Source: Aquamicrobium sp. LC103 (GTDB lineage Bacteria; Pseudomonadota; Alphaproteobacteria; Rhizobiales; Rhizobiaceae). Taken from it: a stretch of DNA of 64,000 nucleotides. The first letter of the stretch is position 1; every line of letters starts with the position of its first letter. Under the pieces are notes generated by a model. The model worked only from the letters and a program-made list of their open reading frames with translations, made no database searches and had not been told where the DNA came from. Positions 53,731 through 63,588 of the stretch are shown piece after piece. Position numbers and translations under genes: made by a program. The stretch is from positions 62,001 through 126,000 of the forward strand of contig NZ_LBCQ02000014.1 in NCBI RefSeq assembly GCF_001014615.2, in the 5' to 3' direction.

Positions 53731-53856
53731 CGGCCATCCGGCAGGTTGCGCCCCTCGCCACCATCCGAAGCGGCACCGATCTTCGGCGGTTTGCCGTTTA
53801 CGAACGCTTACCCCTAGCTTTAACCATAACTTGGTAACGCTTATCGCGGAGTCAAA

Positions 53857-54204
53857 TCAACCCTTGACCGAACAACTCACCGGATCGGCGTCCTCGCCCT
53901 GCATGAGATCGTAGAAATCGGCGTCGTCGCCCTTCGTCCACCAGACATATTGCGCGCCGGCATATTTCGCGCCCGAGGCGGCAATGACGTTCGACGCCAC
54001 GATGGTTTCATCCGCCAGGGTCAGCACCGCCAGCGAGACGTTCTCGGCATTGACGTATTCGACCGCGATTTCCCGATCGCCACAGACATAGGTCGCGCTG
54101 GTGCGCTCGACCTCGCCCTCGCCGGGGACGTCGATGGTGATCTCCGCCGCCTGCAGCGGCAGTGCAAAAGCAAGAAAAACGGCTGTCGAGAAAATGATAC
54201 GCAT
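53857..54204 (-). CDS. Periplasmic MliC-like protein
   Basis: The 115-residue protein has a signal peptide (ending LPLQA, about residue 20) and a small beta domain with YVCGDREIAVEYVN, AVLTLADETIVAS, NVIAASGAKYAGAQYVWWTKGDDA. This is the pattern of the MliC family of C-type lysozyme inhibitors, including the conserved SGAKY and the two cysteines that pair. The function as a lysozyme inhibitor is inferred from family. GGAGG precedes ATG 54204. Confidence 0.8.
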   Translation of the reverse strand: MRIIFSTAVFLAFALPLQAAEITIDVPGEGEVERTSATYVCGDREIAVEYVNAENVSLAVLTLADETIVASNVIAASGAKYAGAQYVWWTKGDDADFYDLMQGEDADPVSCSVKG

Positions 54205-54252
54205 AGTGGACCTCCATTCCGCGCCGCGCGCCGACACGGAACGAGGCATCCC

Positions 54253-55281
54253 TCAATCCGTTCCGGCGAATTCGGCCGGGTCGAAACTATATTGCTTCGA
54301 ACAGAACTCGCAAGAAACGCTTATCTCCTCGTCCTCGGTGCTCTCCGCGATCTCCTCGGCGGTGAAACCGTCGAGGATCGAACGGATCTTCTCGCGCGAG
54401 CAACTGCAGCGGTCCGCCACTCCGACGCCTTCGAACACGCGCACGCCGTGCTCGTGGAAGAGGCGGTAGAGCAGCCTTTCGGAGCCGACCGTCGGGTCGA
54501 GAAGCTCGTCGGGCTCGACCGTGCCCACCAGCGCCTGGACTTCCGCCCAGGCGTCGTCGGTCGGGTCCGGCGCGTCGCCATTGTCTCCGTCGCCGCCATG
54601 CAGGTCGGGAAGACGCAGGCGTTCCGGCGCGTCCGGCAGGAACTGCGCGAGCAGGCCGCCGGCACGCCAGTGCCAGCGCGATCCGCCGTCGTCACGCACC
54701 ATCTGCCGCGCGACCGCCAGCCGAACCTCGGTCGGTATCTGCTCGGATTGCCGGAAATAGGTTCGAGCGGCCTCCTCCAGCGAGCTGCCGTCGAGCTGCA
54801 CGATGCCCTGGTAGCGCTGCATATGCGCACCCTGGTCGATCGTCAGCGCGAGCACGCCGGCGCCGAGAAGATCGGCGGGCGAGGCCTGGCCGGCCGCGAC
54901 GGCCGCTTCGAGGCGCTCCTCGTCGAAGCGCGCATAGGCGCGCAGCGAACCAGGCGTCGTGAAATCGGCGACAAGCATGTCGACCGGCCCTTCCGAACGG
55001 GTTTGCAGGATGAACTTGCCGTCGAACTTCAGCGACGTGCCGAGAAGCACGGTCAGCGCCATCGCCTCCGCGAGCAGCCGCGCCACCGGTTCGGGATAGT
55101 CGTGGCGTTCCAGGATTCCGTCGAGGATGGGCCCCAACTGCACGGCGCGGCCGCGCGCGTCGAGCGCCGCCACCTCGAAGGGCACCACATGGTCGTCGCC
55201 GGCGAAACCGAATTCGCCGAGCTTTCTTTCCGTCTCAGCCAATGGAGCAAATCCCGTCAGAGCATCCCGCGCGAACGGCAA
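54253..55281 (-). CDS. hslO: Redox-regulated chaperone Hsp33
   Basis: The 342-residue chaperone has the Hsp33 N-terminal domain (DDHVVPFEVAALDARGR, TVLLGTSLKFDGKFILQTRSEGPV) and the C-terminal zinc switch with cysteines C292, C294, C324 and C327 (CSCSREK, CEFC). On oxidation the zinc site opens and the protein holds unfolding clients in the cytoplasm. Between the two, a Gly/Asp insertion near residue 235 (GGDGDNGDAPDPTDD) is rhizobial. The TTG at 55281 has GAGGG upstream; a TTG at 55242 is an alternative start. It follows argF on the same strand. Confidence 0.95.
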   Translation of the reverse strand: MPFARDALTGFAPLAETERKLGEFGFAGDDHVVPFEVAALDARGRAVQLGPILDGILERHDYPEPVARLLAEAMALTVLLGTSLKFDGKFILQTRSEGPVDMLVADFTTPGSLRAYARFDEERLEAAVAAGQASPADLLGAGVLALTIDQGAHMQRYQGIVQLDGSSLEEAARTYFRQSEQIPTEVRLAVARQMVRDDGGSRWHWRAGGLLAQFLPDAPERLRLPDLHGGDGDNGDAPDPTDDAWAEVQALVGTVEPDELLDPTVGSERLLYRLFHEHGVRVFEGVGVADRCSCSREKIRSILDGFTAEEIAESTEDEEISVSCEFCSKQYSFDPAEFAGTD

Positions 55282-55357
55282 CTTGCCCTCGCGAAAAACG
55301 CGTTCAAATCAAAAACAATGCGCCAAGCCCATCAAATAGGTTTGGGCGAGCCGGGTA

Positions 55358-56275
55358 TCAAGCGCTCAAGCACCAGGCAAGCACGGCCTTCTGCGCGTGG
55401 AGCCGGTTCTCGGCCTCGTCGAACACCACCGAATGCGGCCCGTCGATCACCTCGTCCGTGACCTCCTCGCCGCGATGCGCGGGCAGGCAGTGCATGAAGA
55501 GCGCATCGGGTTTCGCATGCTTCATGAGCGCTTCGTTCACCTGATAGGGCGCGAAGATGTTGTGGCCGCGGGCGCGATGCTCCTGGCCCATGGACACCCA
55601 CGTGTCGGTGACGACGCAGTCCGCGCCGTCTACGGCGTCGCGCGCGTTCGCTATGAACTTCACGCGGCCGCCATTGGCCGCCGCCCAGTCGACATATTTC
55701 TCCTGCGGCTCGCTGCCCCCCGGGACCGCGATATTCAGCCGGAAATCGAACCGGGCCGACGCCTCGACCAGCGAATGCAGCACGTTGTTGCCGTCGCCGG
55801 TCCAGGCGAAGAGCCTGTCCTTGACCGGTCCGCGATGCTCTTCGAAGGTCATCACGTCCGCCATGATCTGGCAGGGATGCGTGTCGTCGGTCAGGCCGTT
55901 GATGACGGGGACGGAAGCGTTCTCCGTCAGTTCCACCAGCCGCTCGTGCGTCGTGGTGCGGATCATGATCGCGTCGACATAGCGCGAAAGCACCTTCGCC
56001 GTATCGGCGATGGTTTCCGAGCGGCCGAGCTGCATTTCGGTGCCGGTCAGCATGATCGTCTCGCCGCCAAGCTGGCGCATGCCGACATCGAAGGACACGC
56101 GGGTGCGTGTCGACGGCTTGTCGAAGATCATGGCGAGCACCTTGCCGGCAAGCGGCTTCTCGGTCTCGCCCGCCTTCAGCCGCGCCTTGCGGGTGCGCGC
56201 ATCGTCCAGAATGGCGCGCAGATCCGCCGCCGAAACTGAGGAGAGGTCCGTGAAATGGCGAAAATCGGCTCCCAT
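55358..56275 (-). CDS. argF: Ornithine carbamoyltransferase
   Basis: The 305-residue enzyme makes citrulline from ornithine and carbamoyl phosphate in arginine synthesis. The carbamoyl phosphate site KPSTRTR is at residues 53-59, the HPCQ motif is near 132, and the ornithine-binding [11 protein letters not shown] is near 265. All hallmark residues are intact. It lies 16 bases after argD, and hslO follows, the usual argD-argF-hslO order in rhizobia. Confidence 0.97.
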   Translation of the reverse strand: MGADFRHFTDLSSVSAADLRAILDDARTRKARLKAGETEKPLAGKVLAMIFDKPSTRTRVSFDVGMRQLGGETIMLTGTEMQLGRSETIADTAKVLSRYVDAIMIRTTTHERLVELTENASVPVINGLTDDTHPCQIMADVMTFEEHRGPVKDRLFAWTGDGNNVLHSLVEASARFDFRLNIAVPGGSEPQEKYVDWAAANGGRVKFIANARDAVDGADCVVTDTWVSMGQEHRARGHNIFAPYQVNEALMKHAKPDALFMHCLPAHRGEEVTDEVIDGPHSVVFDEAENRLHAQKAVLAWCLSA

Positions 56276-56291
56276 GGGTTGCTCCTTTCGC

Positions 56292-57488
56292 TCAGTTGCT
56301 TGTCTTGGCGGTCACCGCGCCGAGCTTGGCGGCGGCGCTGCGGATGCGGTCGATGCCGACCCGGATTTCCTCTTCGCTGACGGTCAGCGGCGGCAGCAGG
56401 CGTATGACGTTGTCGCCCGCTGGCACGACCAGGAAATGCTCGTCGCGAAGCGCGGCGTTGACCGCGGCGTTCGGCGCGCGGCATTTGAGGCCGAGCATCA
56501 GGCCGACACCGCGAACCTCCTCGAAAACGTCGGGAAACTCGTCGACGACGGAGGCAAGCCCCTGCTTGGCGAGCAGCGCCTTGTCGCGCACCGACTGCAG
56601 AAAGCCTTCCTCGAGAACGACGTCGAGAACCGCGTTGCCGACGGCCATCGCCAGCGGATTGCCGCCGAAGGTGGTGCCGTGGACACCGGCGGTCATGCCC
56701 TTCGCGGCCTCGTCGGTCGCCAGGCAGGCGCCGACCGGGAACCCCCCGCCGATGCCCTTGGCGATCGCCATGATGTCCGGCGTGACGCCCGACCATTCAT
56801 GGGAAAAGAGCTTGCCGGTGCGGCCGATGCCGCTCTGGACCTCGTCGAAAATGAGAAGCAGGCCGTTCTGGTCGCAGAGCTCGCGCAGCTTCTGGAGAAA
56901 AGGCGCCGATCCCTCGCGGATGCCGCCCTCGCCCTGCACCGGCTCGATCAGGATCGCGGCGGTCTCGTCCGTTATCACCTTCCTCACGGCTTCCAAATCG
57001 CCGAACGGAACCTGGTCGAAGCCCTCGACCTTGGGGCCGAAGCCCTCGAGATATTTCGGCTGCCCGCCGGCGGCGATCGTCGCCAGCGTCCGGCCGTGGA
57101 AGGCTCCCTCGAAGGTGACGATGCGATAGCGGTCCGGCTGGCCGTTCACATAATGATAGCGGCGCGCGGTCTTGATCGCGCATTCCAGCGCCTCGGCGCC
57201 CGAATTGGTGAAGAACACCTTGTCGGCGAAGGTGTTCTCGGCCAGGCGCTCGCCGAGGCGGCTCTGGCCCGGAATCTGGTAGAGATTGGAGACGTGCCAC
57301 AGCTTGCCCGCCTGTTCCGTCAGGGCGGAAACGAGGTGCGGGTGGCTGTGTCCGAGCGAGTTGACCGCAATGCCGCCGGCAAAGTCGAGATATCGCTCGC
57401 CGCTTTCCGTCACCAGCCAGCTTCCCTCTCCCCGGTCGAATGCCAGGGGCGCGCGGGCAAAGGTCTCGTAAAGCGCCGAACCGCTCAT
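56292..57488 (-). CDS. argD: Acetylornithine aminotransferase
   Basis: The 398-residue class III PLP aminotransferase moves the amino group from glutamate to N-acetylglutamate semialdehyde to make acetylornithine. Found are [19 protein letters not shown] near 92-110, the GAFHGRT motif near 125, [15 protein letters not shown] near 212, and the PLP lysine in [18 protein letters not shown] near 242. It may also act as succinyldiaminopimelate aminotransferase, as known for E. coli ArgD. First gene of the argD-argF-hslO run, with a striking leader (57569-57631). Confidence 0.96.
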   Translation of the reverse strand: MSGSALYETFARAPLAFDRGEGSWLVTESGERYLDFAGGIAVNSLGHSHPHLVSALTEQAGKLWHVSNLYQIPGQSRLGERLAENTFADKVFFTNSGAEALECAIKTARRYHYVNGQPDRYRIVTFEGAFHGRTLATIAAGGQPKYLEGFGPKVEGFDQVPFGDLEAVRKVITDETAAILIEPVQGEGGIREGSAPFLQKLRELCDQNGLLLIFDEVQSGIGRTGKLFSHEWSGVTPDIMAIAKGIGGGFPVGACLATDEAAKGMTAGVHGTTFGGNPLAMAVGNAVLDVVLEEGFLQSVRDKALLAKQGLASVVDEFPDVFEEVRGVGLMLGLKCRAPNAAVNAALRDEHFLVVPAGDNVIRLLPPLTVSEEEIRVGIDRIRSAAAKLGAVTAKTSN

Positions 57489-57568
57489 TATATGGGTCTC
57501 CGGATACTCGTTTGCCGAGCGGACAAAGCCTTTCCAGGGGCATTTTCCGCCAAGCCGCGGACGAAATC

Positions 57569-57591
57569 AAAAAAGCCGCCCAAAGGGCGGC
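57569..57591 (-). terminator. Intrinsic terminator-like hairpin in the argD leader
   Basis: Arms GCCGCCC (57575-57581) and GGGCGGC (57585-57591) with a three-base loop, followed on the minus strand by six Ts (57569-57574). This ideal terminator lies 80 bases upstream of the argD start and directly after a strong-looking promoter, with no gene upstream on that strand to be terminated. Confidence 0.8.
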
Positions 57592-57602
57592 GAGGAAGAA
57601 CT

Positions 57603-57631
57603 TATATCGGGTTTTTCGGCTGGTGTGTCAA
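57603..57631 (-). promoter_or_regulatory. Sigma-70-type promoter of argD operon
   Basis: On the minus strand TTGACA (57626-57631) and GATATA (57603-57608) are 17 bases apart, close to the consensus of housekeeping promoters. The predicted transcript would begin near 57596-57600 and run at once through the hairpin at 57569-57591 into argD. Confidence 0.65.
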
Positions 57632-57899
57632 TCGAAAGGTCTCGGCGAACCAGGCCTCCGCAACTCTCCCGCAGCCTCCATCGGGCCGCGGGATGGCAAG
57701 TTGGGGAAAACCGAAAAAACCGATTCGTCAAGCTGGCCGGACTCTTGTCACGGAGTCCGCCGATAAGGTAGTTTGAGGCCGGAAATAACTAGATTTCGTG
57801 CGGCGGATCTAATCACACCAGTAGATGTGGTGCCCTCCCGGCATTGCCCGGGCGGTTGTGGATTCCGATTCCCGCATGCTGCAGCAGGAGCATGTCCCG

Positions 57900-58406
57900 A
57901 TGAACTGGACTGACGAGCGCGTTGAACTTCTCAAGAAGCTCTGGTCGGAGGGCTTGAGCGCAAGCCAGATCGCGAGCCAGCTTGGCGGGGTCAGCAGGAA
58001 CGCGGTCATCGGCAAGGTGCATCGTCTCAAGCTTTCGGGACGCGGTCGTGCCTCGGCCGCTCCCTCGCGCCCGAAGAAGGCCGCCCAACCCAGCGCGCCG
58101 CGCACGGTGACCCGGACGTCGCGTCCCGTCGCCGCCTCGGTCGGCGCGACCGCGCTGCAGGTCCAGTTCGACGCCGAGCCGGTGGCACGTCACGCCCTGC
58201 GTCCGATTCAAAACGTCGTCGTCCCGATGTCGCGCAACCTGAAACTGGTCGAGCTCAGCGAGCGCACCTGCAAATGGCCGAACGGCGACCCGCTCGCCGA
58301 GGATTTCAGCTTCTGCGGCAACGATGTGGGCGAAGGCGGCCCCTACTGCGCGTACCATTCGCGCGTCGCATACCAGCCGGCGGCGGAGCGTCGCAAGGCC
58401 CGCTGA
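57900..58406 (+). CDS. gcrA: GcrA cell cycle regulator
   Basis: The 168-residue protein has the conserved N-terminal DNA-binding domain of GcrA, MNWTDERVELLKKLWSEGLS and ASQLGGVSRNAVIGKVHRL, then a basic linker and the C-terminal part SERTCKWPNGDP, FCGNDVGEGGPYCAYH. GcrA binds sigma-70 RNA polymerase and helps open promoters that carry methylated GANTC sites, tying transcription to replication state. The ATG at 57900 gives the canonical start; a longer frame upstream is not used. Confidence 0.96.
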   Translation: MNWTDERVELLKKLWSEGLSASQIASQLGGVSRNAVIGKVHRLKLSGRGRASAAPSRPKKAAQPSAPRTVTRTSRPVAASVGATALQVQFDAEPVARHALRPIQNVVVPMSRNLKLVELSERTCKWPNGDPLAEDFSFCGNDVGEGGPYCAYHSRVAYQPAAERRKAR

Positions 58407-58432
58407 CGCAGGCGTCGAGCTGCATGAAAACC

Positions 58433-58466
58433 AAAGGGAGCGGTCCTTGCCGCTCCCTTTTTATTT
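58433..58466 (+). terminator. Intrinsic terminator of gcrA
   Basis: Arms AAAGGGAGCGG (58433-58443) and CCGCTCCCTTT (58450-58460), six-base loop, then T-rich TTATTTTTTC. It ends gcrA 27 bases after the stop and, being near symmetrical, could also end the facing phoU transcript. Confidence 0.92.
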
Positions 58467-58542
58467 TTTCGGTAATGGAGAGGATCGCCACGCCGGTCCC
58501 GAGACGACGCCGGCGATGAAGGGCAACCCGCGTTCCGCCCCC

Positions 58543-59256
58543 TCAGCCTTCCACCACCACCTTGTGGCTCTTGTCTTCCTTGGGTCTTTCGATCGGCATC
58601 TGCTCGCCGGTGACGATGTAGTAGACCGTCTCGGCGATGTTGGTGGCATGGTCGCCGATGCGCTCGATGTTCTTGGCGCAGAAAAGCAGATGGGTGCATG
58701 ACGAGATGTTGCGCGGATCCTCCATCATGTAGGTGAGGAGCTCGCGGAAGAGCGACGTGTACATGGCGTCGATCTCCTCGTCGCGGTCGCGCACGAAACC
58801 GATGCCGTCCACCCCGCGCGAGGCGTAGACGTCCAGCACCTGCTTCAACTGCGTGAGCGCGAGGTTCGACAAAGCCTCCAGCCCGCGGAAGAAGCGGATG
58901 GGCTGGCGCGCGTCCACCACCGCCACGACGCGCTTGGCGATGTTCTTGCCGAGATCGCCGACCCGCTCCAGATCGGCGGAGATGCGGATGGTGCCCACGA
59001 TCTCGCGCAGGTCGTCGGCCATGGGCTGGCGCTTGGCGATGAGCACGATGGCGCGGTCGTCGATCCAGCGCTGGCCCTCGTCGAGCACGACGTCGTCGGC
59101 GATGACCTTCTGGGCGAGATCGACATCGGAATTGATCAAAGCGGCGACGGCCTGCTCGACCATGCGCTCGGCATGTCCGCCCATGGCGGCGATGCGGTTG
59201 CCCAGCATCGCAAGTTCTCCGTCATATGCTCGAACGATGTGATGCGACTGCATCAT
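58543..59256 (-). CDS. phoU: Phosphate signalling protein PhoU
   Basis: The 237-residue all-helical protein has the duplicated PhoU three-helix unit; typical stretches are VGTIRISADLERVGDLGKNIAKR near 85-107 and HLLFCAKNIERIGDHATNIAETVYYI near 192-217. Both contain the E/D-x-x-x-D metal clusters. PhoU links the Pst transporter to the PhoR kinase and represses the Pho response when phosphate is ample. The ATG at 59256 with AGGCGG upstream is chosen over the TTG at 59277. It lies 113 bases after phoR, with no pst genes between. Confidence 0.94.
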   Translation of the reverse strand: MMQSHHIVRAYDGELAMLGNRIAAMGGHAERMVEQAVAALINSDVDLAQKVIADDVVLDEGQRWIDDRAIVLIAKRQPMADDLREIVGTIRISADLERVGDLGKNIAKRVVAVVDARQPIRFFRGLEALSNLALTQLKQVLDVYASRGVDGIGFVRDRDEEIDAMYTSLFRELLTYMMEDPRNISSCTHLLFCAKNIERIGDHATNIAETVYYIVTGEQMPIERPKEDKSHKVVVEG

Positions 59257-59369
59257 GATCCGCCTCAGTATCCTCAACCCGCGATTCGCGACCTTCCAAC
59301 CTTTCTAGGCCAGGCTGATGACAATAAAAAGAAACCCGGCTTCATTCGCGTCAAGGCGCGGCCCGCGCC

Positions 59370-60644
59370 TCAGCGCAAAGGCAGATAGACGGTGAAGGCC
59401 GCGCCCTTGCCGACCTCCGATTTGATCGTGAGACGTCCGTCGTGGCGCGTCAATATATGCTTGACGATGGCCAGCCCCAGCCCGGTGCCCTTCTGCGAGC
59501 GGCTGGTCTCCACATCGACGCGGTAGAAGCGCTCGGTAACGCGGGGAATGTGCTCCTCGGCAATGCCGGGGCCGAAATCGCGCACCGTGACGGCTGCCTC
59601 CGGTCGGGGACCGACCATCGTTTCCTCGATGGCGACCTCCACCCGCTTGCCGGACTGTCCGTATTTGCAGGCGTTTTCCAGAAGGTTCTCGAAGACCTGG
59701 ATGAGCTCGTCGCGGTTGCCGGAGACCTCCACGGCATGGTCGGGAAACGTCTTGTCGAAGACGAGCCCGGATTCCTTGGCAAGCGGATTGAGCGAGTCCG
59801 CCACCGAGCCCACCAGTTGCACGAGGTCCACCCTGCCGGCCGATTTGACGTGCGGGCGCATTTCGAGACGCGACAGCGACAGAAGGTCGTCGATCAGCCG
59901 CGCCATCCGCTCGGTCTGGGTCTGCATGATCTGGAGGAAGTTCTCGCGCGCCTTCTCGTCGTTCCTGGCCGGGCCGCGCAAGGTCTCGATGAAGCCCGAG
60001 ATCGACGCCAGCGGGGTTCTCAGCTCATGGCTGGCATTGGCGATGAAGTCGGCCCGCATGCGGTCGATGCGCCGGCTCTCGCTCTGGTCCTTGAAGAGCA
60101 CGGCGAACAGGCCGGTGTTCTCGCCGACGGGCATGGCCGCGACCCGGTAGACCCGCTCGATGGGAACCTTCTCCGCATAGTCGACGACGGCGGCGGGCTT
60201 GCCTTCCCGCACATCCAGGAAAAGCTGCTGGATTTCGGGGGCGCGGAACTTGAGCTGCATCAGCGAGCCGGTGGGCAGCGGCTCGAATGCCGAGAGCGCG
60301 GCCTGGTTGGCGTGAACGGTCGAGCCGTTGCGGTCGAAGATGATCAGCGGATCGGGCACGGCGGCGGCGAGATCGAGCGCGCTCATGCCGGCCATGTCGC
60401 CCGCATGGGAGATGGCCGCGCTCGTTTCCTCGTCTCGACGAAAGGCGCGGCGCGGAGCCAGCACCGCGACGATGACGACGAAGAACATGGCGAGGACGGA
60501 GTGCCAGAGCCTGCCGCCGGCAAGCACGCCCACGGCCAGGATCGCGGCCGCGGCGGCCATCAGCGGCCAGCGTGCCGAATAAAGCCGCGCACGCGCCAGC
60601 GCCGCCATGCGGCGCCCCGTTTTCGCGCGCGTCGCATCTACCAT
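59370..60644 (-). CDS. phoR: Phosphate regulon sensor kinase PhoR
   Basis: The 424-residue kinase has N-terminal membrane spans (residues 25-65), a PAS domain (about 90-190, [20 protein letters not shown]), a HisKA with H206 in [13 protein letters not shown], and a HATPase ([42 protein letters not shown]). It matches rhizobial PhoR, which phosphorylates PhoB when phosphate is scarce. The ATG at 60644 has GGGAG upstream; the longer frame overlaps ppk2. It is divergent from ppk2 and followed by phoU. Confidence 0.92.
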   Translation of the reverse strand: MVDATRAKTGRRMAALARARLYSARWPLMAAAAAILAVGVLAGGRLWHSVLAMFFVVIVAVLAPRRAFRRDEETSAAISHAGDMAGMSALDLAAAVPDPLIIFDRNGSTVHANQAALSAFEPLPTGSLMQLKFRAPEIQQLFLDVREGKPAAVVDYAEKVPIERVYRVAAMPVGENTGLFAVLFKDQSESRRIDRMRADFIANASHELRTPLASISGFIETLRGPARNDEKARENFLQIMQTQTERMARLIDDLLSLSRLEMRPHVKSAGRVDLVQLVGSVADSLNPLAKESGLVFDKTFPDHAVEVSGNRDELIQVFENLLENACKYGQSGKRVEVAIEETMVGPRPEAAVTVRDFGPGIAEEHIPRVTERFYRVDVETSRSQKGTGLGLAIVKHILTRHDGRLTIKSEVGKGAAFTVYLPLR

Positions 60645-60751
60645 CCGCAAACTCCCGCCATCCGTCACCAAAAGGGAATCAACTTGCCGCTGGACCGCGT
60701 CGAGGCCACCCAATAGCATGGATTCGGGGGAAGACAGCCAGGAATGTCGCC

Positions 60752-61648
60752 ATGCCGAGAGACGATGCAGCACCATCGAAGGAGAGGACCAAGCCGATCG
60801 CCATCAGGATCGACGGCAAGAAGCGTTCCTTCGACATCGACGACCCGAAACTGCCGGACTGGATCGCCAAACGCCAGTTGAAAGCCGGCGGCTACCCCTA
60901 TGACGAAAAGCTGCCGTCCAAGGACTACAAGGAGACGCTGGAAGGCCTGCAGGTGGAGCTGGTGAAGCTGCTCGCCTGGATGCAGGCGAGAGGCGAGCGC
61001 GCGATGGTGCTTTTCGAGGGCCGCGACGCGGCCGGCAAGGGCGGCACGATCGCGGTCCTGCGCGAATACATGAACCCGCGCGTCGCCCGCAACGTGGCGC
61101 TGCCCAAACCCACCGAGACCGAGCGCGGGCAATGGTATTTCCAGCGCTATGTCACGCATTTCCCGACCGCCGGCGAGTTCGTGACCTTCGACCGCTCCTG
61201 GTACAATCGCGCGGGCGTCGAGCCGGTCATGGGCTTCTGCACGCCCGAGCAGCACGAGAAATTCCTCGCCGAAACGCCGAGCTTCGAAAAGCTGATCGTC
61301 GACGAAGGCATCCGCTTCTTCAAGATATGGCTCAATATCGGCCAGGAAACGCAGCTCAAACGCTTCCACGACCGTCGCCACGATCCGCTCAAATCGTGGA
61401 AGTTCTCGCCGATCGACATTGCCGGCGTGCAGAAGTGGGAGGATTACACGAAGGCGCGCGACCTCATGTTCGAGAGGACCCATACCGAGCACGCGCCCTG
61501 GACGGTCGTGCGCTCGAACGACAAGCGGCGGGCGCGGCTCGCGGTCATCCGCCGCATCCTGCTTTCGATCGACTATGCGGGGCGGGACACGAAGGCGATC
61601 GGCGAGGAAGACCCGAACATCATCGGCGATCCACAGGCGATATTCTGA
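60752..61648 (+). CDS. ppk2: Polyphosphate kinase 2
   Basis: The 298-residue protein is of the PPK2 family: Walker [14 protein letters not shown] at residues 88-100, the Walker B-type [17 protein letters not shown] near 151-167 and the lid region [10 protein letters not shown] near 218. It uses polyphosphate to make nucleoside triphosphates or does the reverse. Sharing a divergent promoter with phoR places polyphosphate metabolism next to phosphate sensing. The ATG at 60752 follows AGGAA. Confidence 0.94.
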   Translation: MPRDDAAPSKERTKPIAIRIDGKKRSFDIDDPKLPDWIAKRQLKAGGYPYDEKLPSKDYKETLEGLQVELVKLLAWMQARGERAMVLFEGRDAAGKGGTIAVLREYMNPRVARNVALPKPTETERGQWYFQRYVTHFPTAGEFVTFDRSWYNRAGVEPVMGFCTPEQHEKFLAETPSFEKLIVDEGIRFFKIWLNIGQETQLKRFHDRRHDPLKSWKFSPIDIAGVQKWEDYTKARDLMFERTHTEHAPWTVVRSNDKRRARLAVIRRILLSIDYAGRDTKAIGEEDPNIIGDPQAIF

Positions 61649-61653
61649 CGACG

Positions 61654-63588
61654 CTACGGACGTCGCCTGCTGACATGCGGCGTCTTGTTCCAGTGATGCG
61701 GGCGGCGCCAGATCTCCCACAGCGAGCGCCAGGCGGCGACCGACAGCATGAGCCAATAGACAGGCGTGAAGACGACCGCCCGGCGAAGACCACTTCTCTC
61801 GCCGGAAGCGAGCGTCTGCGCGCCCAGCGCCAGGAAGGCTCCATAGCCGAAGGCGATGTTGGCGAGATCGACGAAGAAGATGATCGAATTCGACAGGCTT
61901 ACCGTGCCGGTGACCGCGAGCTTGCCGATGGTCCACAAGATGGTGACGACGAAGAAGGGGTGCACCAGCGCCGAGATCAGCAGGCCCAGGAAGAGTATCT
62001 GCGAGACGATGAAGGTACCCGTCCCGACCTGCCTCGCAAGGACGACCGGGCTGCGCATATGGACGAGCCAGGTCTGCAGCCAGCCCTTGAACCACCGGGT
62101 GCGCTGCGGCAACCAGGTGGCGAAATCCCTCGGCCCGTCCTCCAGCGTCGGATGGGCGATCGTCTTCGTGCGGTAGCCGAAACGGGCAAGCCGCAGGCCG
62201 AGATCGGCATCCTCCGTCACATTGTAGGGGTCCCAGCCGCCGATATCATCGAGAGCCGCGCGACGGAAGTGGTTCGAGGTACCGCCGAGCGGAAGCATCA
62301 GCCCCTGCCCCGCAAGCCATGGCAGAAGGCCGCGAAACAGCCCCGCATATTCGAAGGCGAAGAGGCGCGGCGTGAGACCGTCCTGGAAATTGGCGACCAC
62401 CAGCGGCGCCTGCACGCAGGCGAGGTCGTCGCCGCCGGAGCGGAAGCTCTGCCACGCCTCCCTCAGTTGAAGCGGGTGCGGCCTGTCCTCGGCGTCGAAG
62501 AGGGCGACGATCTCGCCCGAGCAGAACGGCAGCGCGTAGGCCAGGGCCTTCGGCTTCGTCCTCGGTTCGCATGGCGGAACCTCGATGATCTCGATCGAGG
62601 GATGGAGCCCGTGGGCGCGCAGCGCTTCGAGCGTTTCCGCGTCGTCCGCCTCGCAGACCAGCTTGATCTCCAGCTTGCTTCGCGGCCATGACAGCCGCCC
62701 CAGCGCCACGAGAAGCTGCGGCACCATCTCCGCCTCGCGGCGAAGGGCGACGAGCACCGAATAGCGCGGCATGTCCGCCGGATCGTCCTCGGCGAGCGCC
62801 GGCAAGCGCAACGGTGCCGCCACCGTCAGCGCGAGTACCCGCAGCACGACGCAGCACGCAAAGAACAGCGTCGCGGCGAGATGAAGCGTCACCAGCGTCT
62901 TGTTCGTGTCGAGCAGCAGTCCCAGCGGAACGGCGACGAGAAGCGCGCCGACGACAAGCCCCTGCCAGGCATTGCCGACGATCCTCGCGGAGAGCCGGGG
63001 ATCGCGCGTGAAAAGCCCGTGCACGGCATCGCGCCGCAAGTTTTCCCTGCTTCTTTCGGCGATCGCTCGGCGAAGGACGTCATGTGGAACGATGCGGATG
63101 CGCGCGGCAGTTTCCGGATTTGCCGCCAGCCGCCGCAGCCAGTCGAGATCGTCGCCGTCGGGAACCACCAGCAGAGCCGTCTCGCCGCGTTCCTCGATCC
63201 TCGCAATCAGCCGGCCGCGCGGCCGCTTCAGCGCCGCAAGGCGGTGGTTCTCCCGCATGAGCAGCCTGTCGGGATCGACGCGCGCGACAAAGCGCAGGCC
63301 GAATTCGGCCGCGACCGCGCTTGCGAAGCCGGTCGGCTCGATCGCTCCGGCGGCAAGCAGCTCGGCCTGCAACGAAGTGGCGTTGCGGCTTGCCAGGAAC
63401 GCCGCCCTGAGCGCGGCCGATCGCCCGACGGCAAGTCTGTCGAGGATGTTCCACCAATCGCGCGAGATCACGGAGGAGAATTCCGTCCGCGAGACGGAGT
63501 GCAAATCGTGCGCGTGCCGCTCTCCGGCGAAATCCCGGAAGCCGGAATGAAACGCCGGCTCCGTCTCCTGTCCCCACAGGACGGCCAT
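61654..63588 (-). CDS. Membrane glycosyltransferase, family 2 (cellulose synthase-like)
   Basis: The 644-residue protein has an N-terminal region of about 190 residues similar to the type II secretion GspE N-terminal fold (FLASRNATSLQAELLAAG ... RIRIVPHDVLRRAI), two helices near 205-260, and a GT2 catalytic domain. The catalytic domain holds VCEADDAETLEALRA, an ALFDAEDRPHPLQL Asp cluster, TEDADLGLRL and the QRTRWFKGW substrate motif, with four or more C-terminal helices. It likely transfers sugars from a nucleotide donor to an exported polysaccharide. The ATG at 63588 follows GGAGG. Five bases from the convergent ppk2. Confidence 0.92.
   Translation of the reverse strand: MAVLWGQETEPAFHSGFRDFAGERHAHDLHSVSRTEFSSVISRDWWNILDRLAVGRSAALRAAFLASRNATSLQAELLAAGAIEPTGFASAVAAEFGLRFVARVDPDRLLMRENHRLAALKRPRGRLIARIEERGETALLVVPDGDDLDWLRRLAANPETAARIRIVPHDVLRRAIAERSRENLRRDAVHGLFTRDPRLSARIVGNAWQGLVVGALLVAVPLGLLLDTNKTLVTLHLAATLFFACCVVLRVLALTVAAPLRLPALAEDDPADMPRYSVLVALRREAEMVPQLLVALGRLSWPRSKLEIKLVCEADDAETLEALRAHGLHPSIEIIEVPPCEPRTKPKALAYALPFCSGEIVALFDAEDRPHPLQLREAWQSFRSGGDDLACVQAPLVVANFQDGLTPRLFAFEYAGLFRGLLPWLAGQGLMLPLGGTSNHFRRAALDDIGGWDPYNVTEDADLGLRLARFGYRTKTIAHPTLEDGPRDFATWLPQRTRWFKGWLQTWLVHMRSPVVLARQVGTGTFIVSQILFLGLLISALVHPFFVVTILWTIGKLAVTGTVSLSNSIIFFVDLANIAFGYGAFLALGAQTLASGERSGLRRAVVFTPVYWLMLSVAAWRSLWEIWRRPHHWNKTPHVSRRRP

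Larger units (their letters stand above)
57489..57899. other. Non-coding divergent region of argD and gcrA
   Basis: A 411-base gap between the minus-strand argD start and plus-strand gcrA. It contains the argD promoter and hairpin (57569-57631). The rest, 57632-57899, has no supported gene. A GcrA promoter is expected in the right part; GANTC sites read by the CcrM methylase that GcrA depends on were looked for (e.g. GATTC at 57721-57725, GATTC at 57862-57866 and 57868-57872). Confidence 0.6.
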
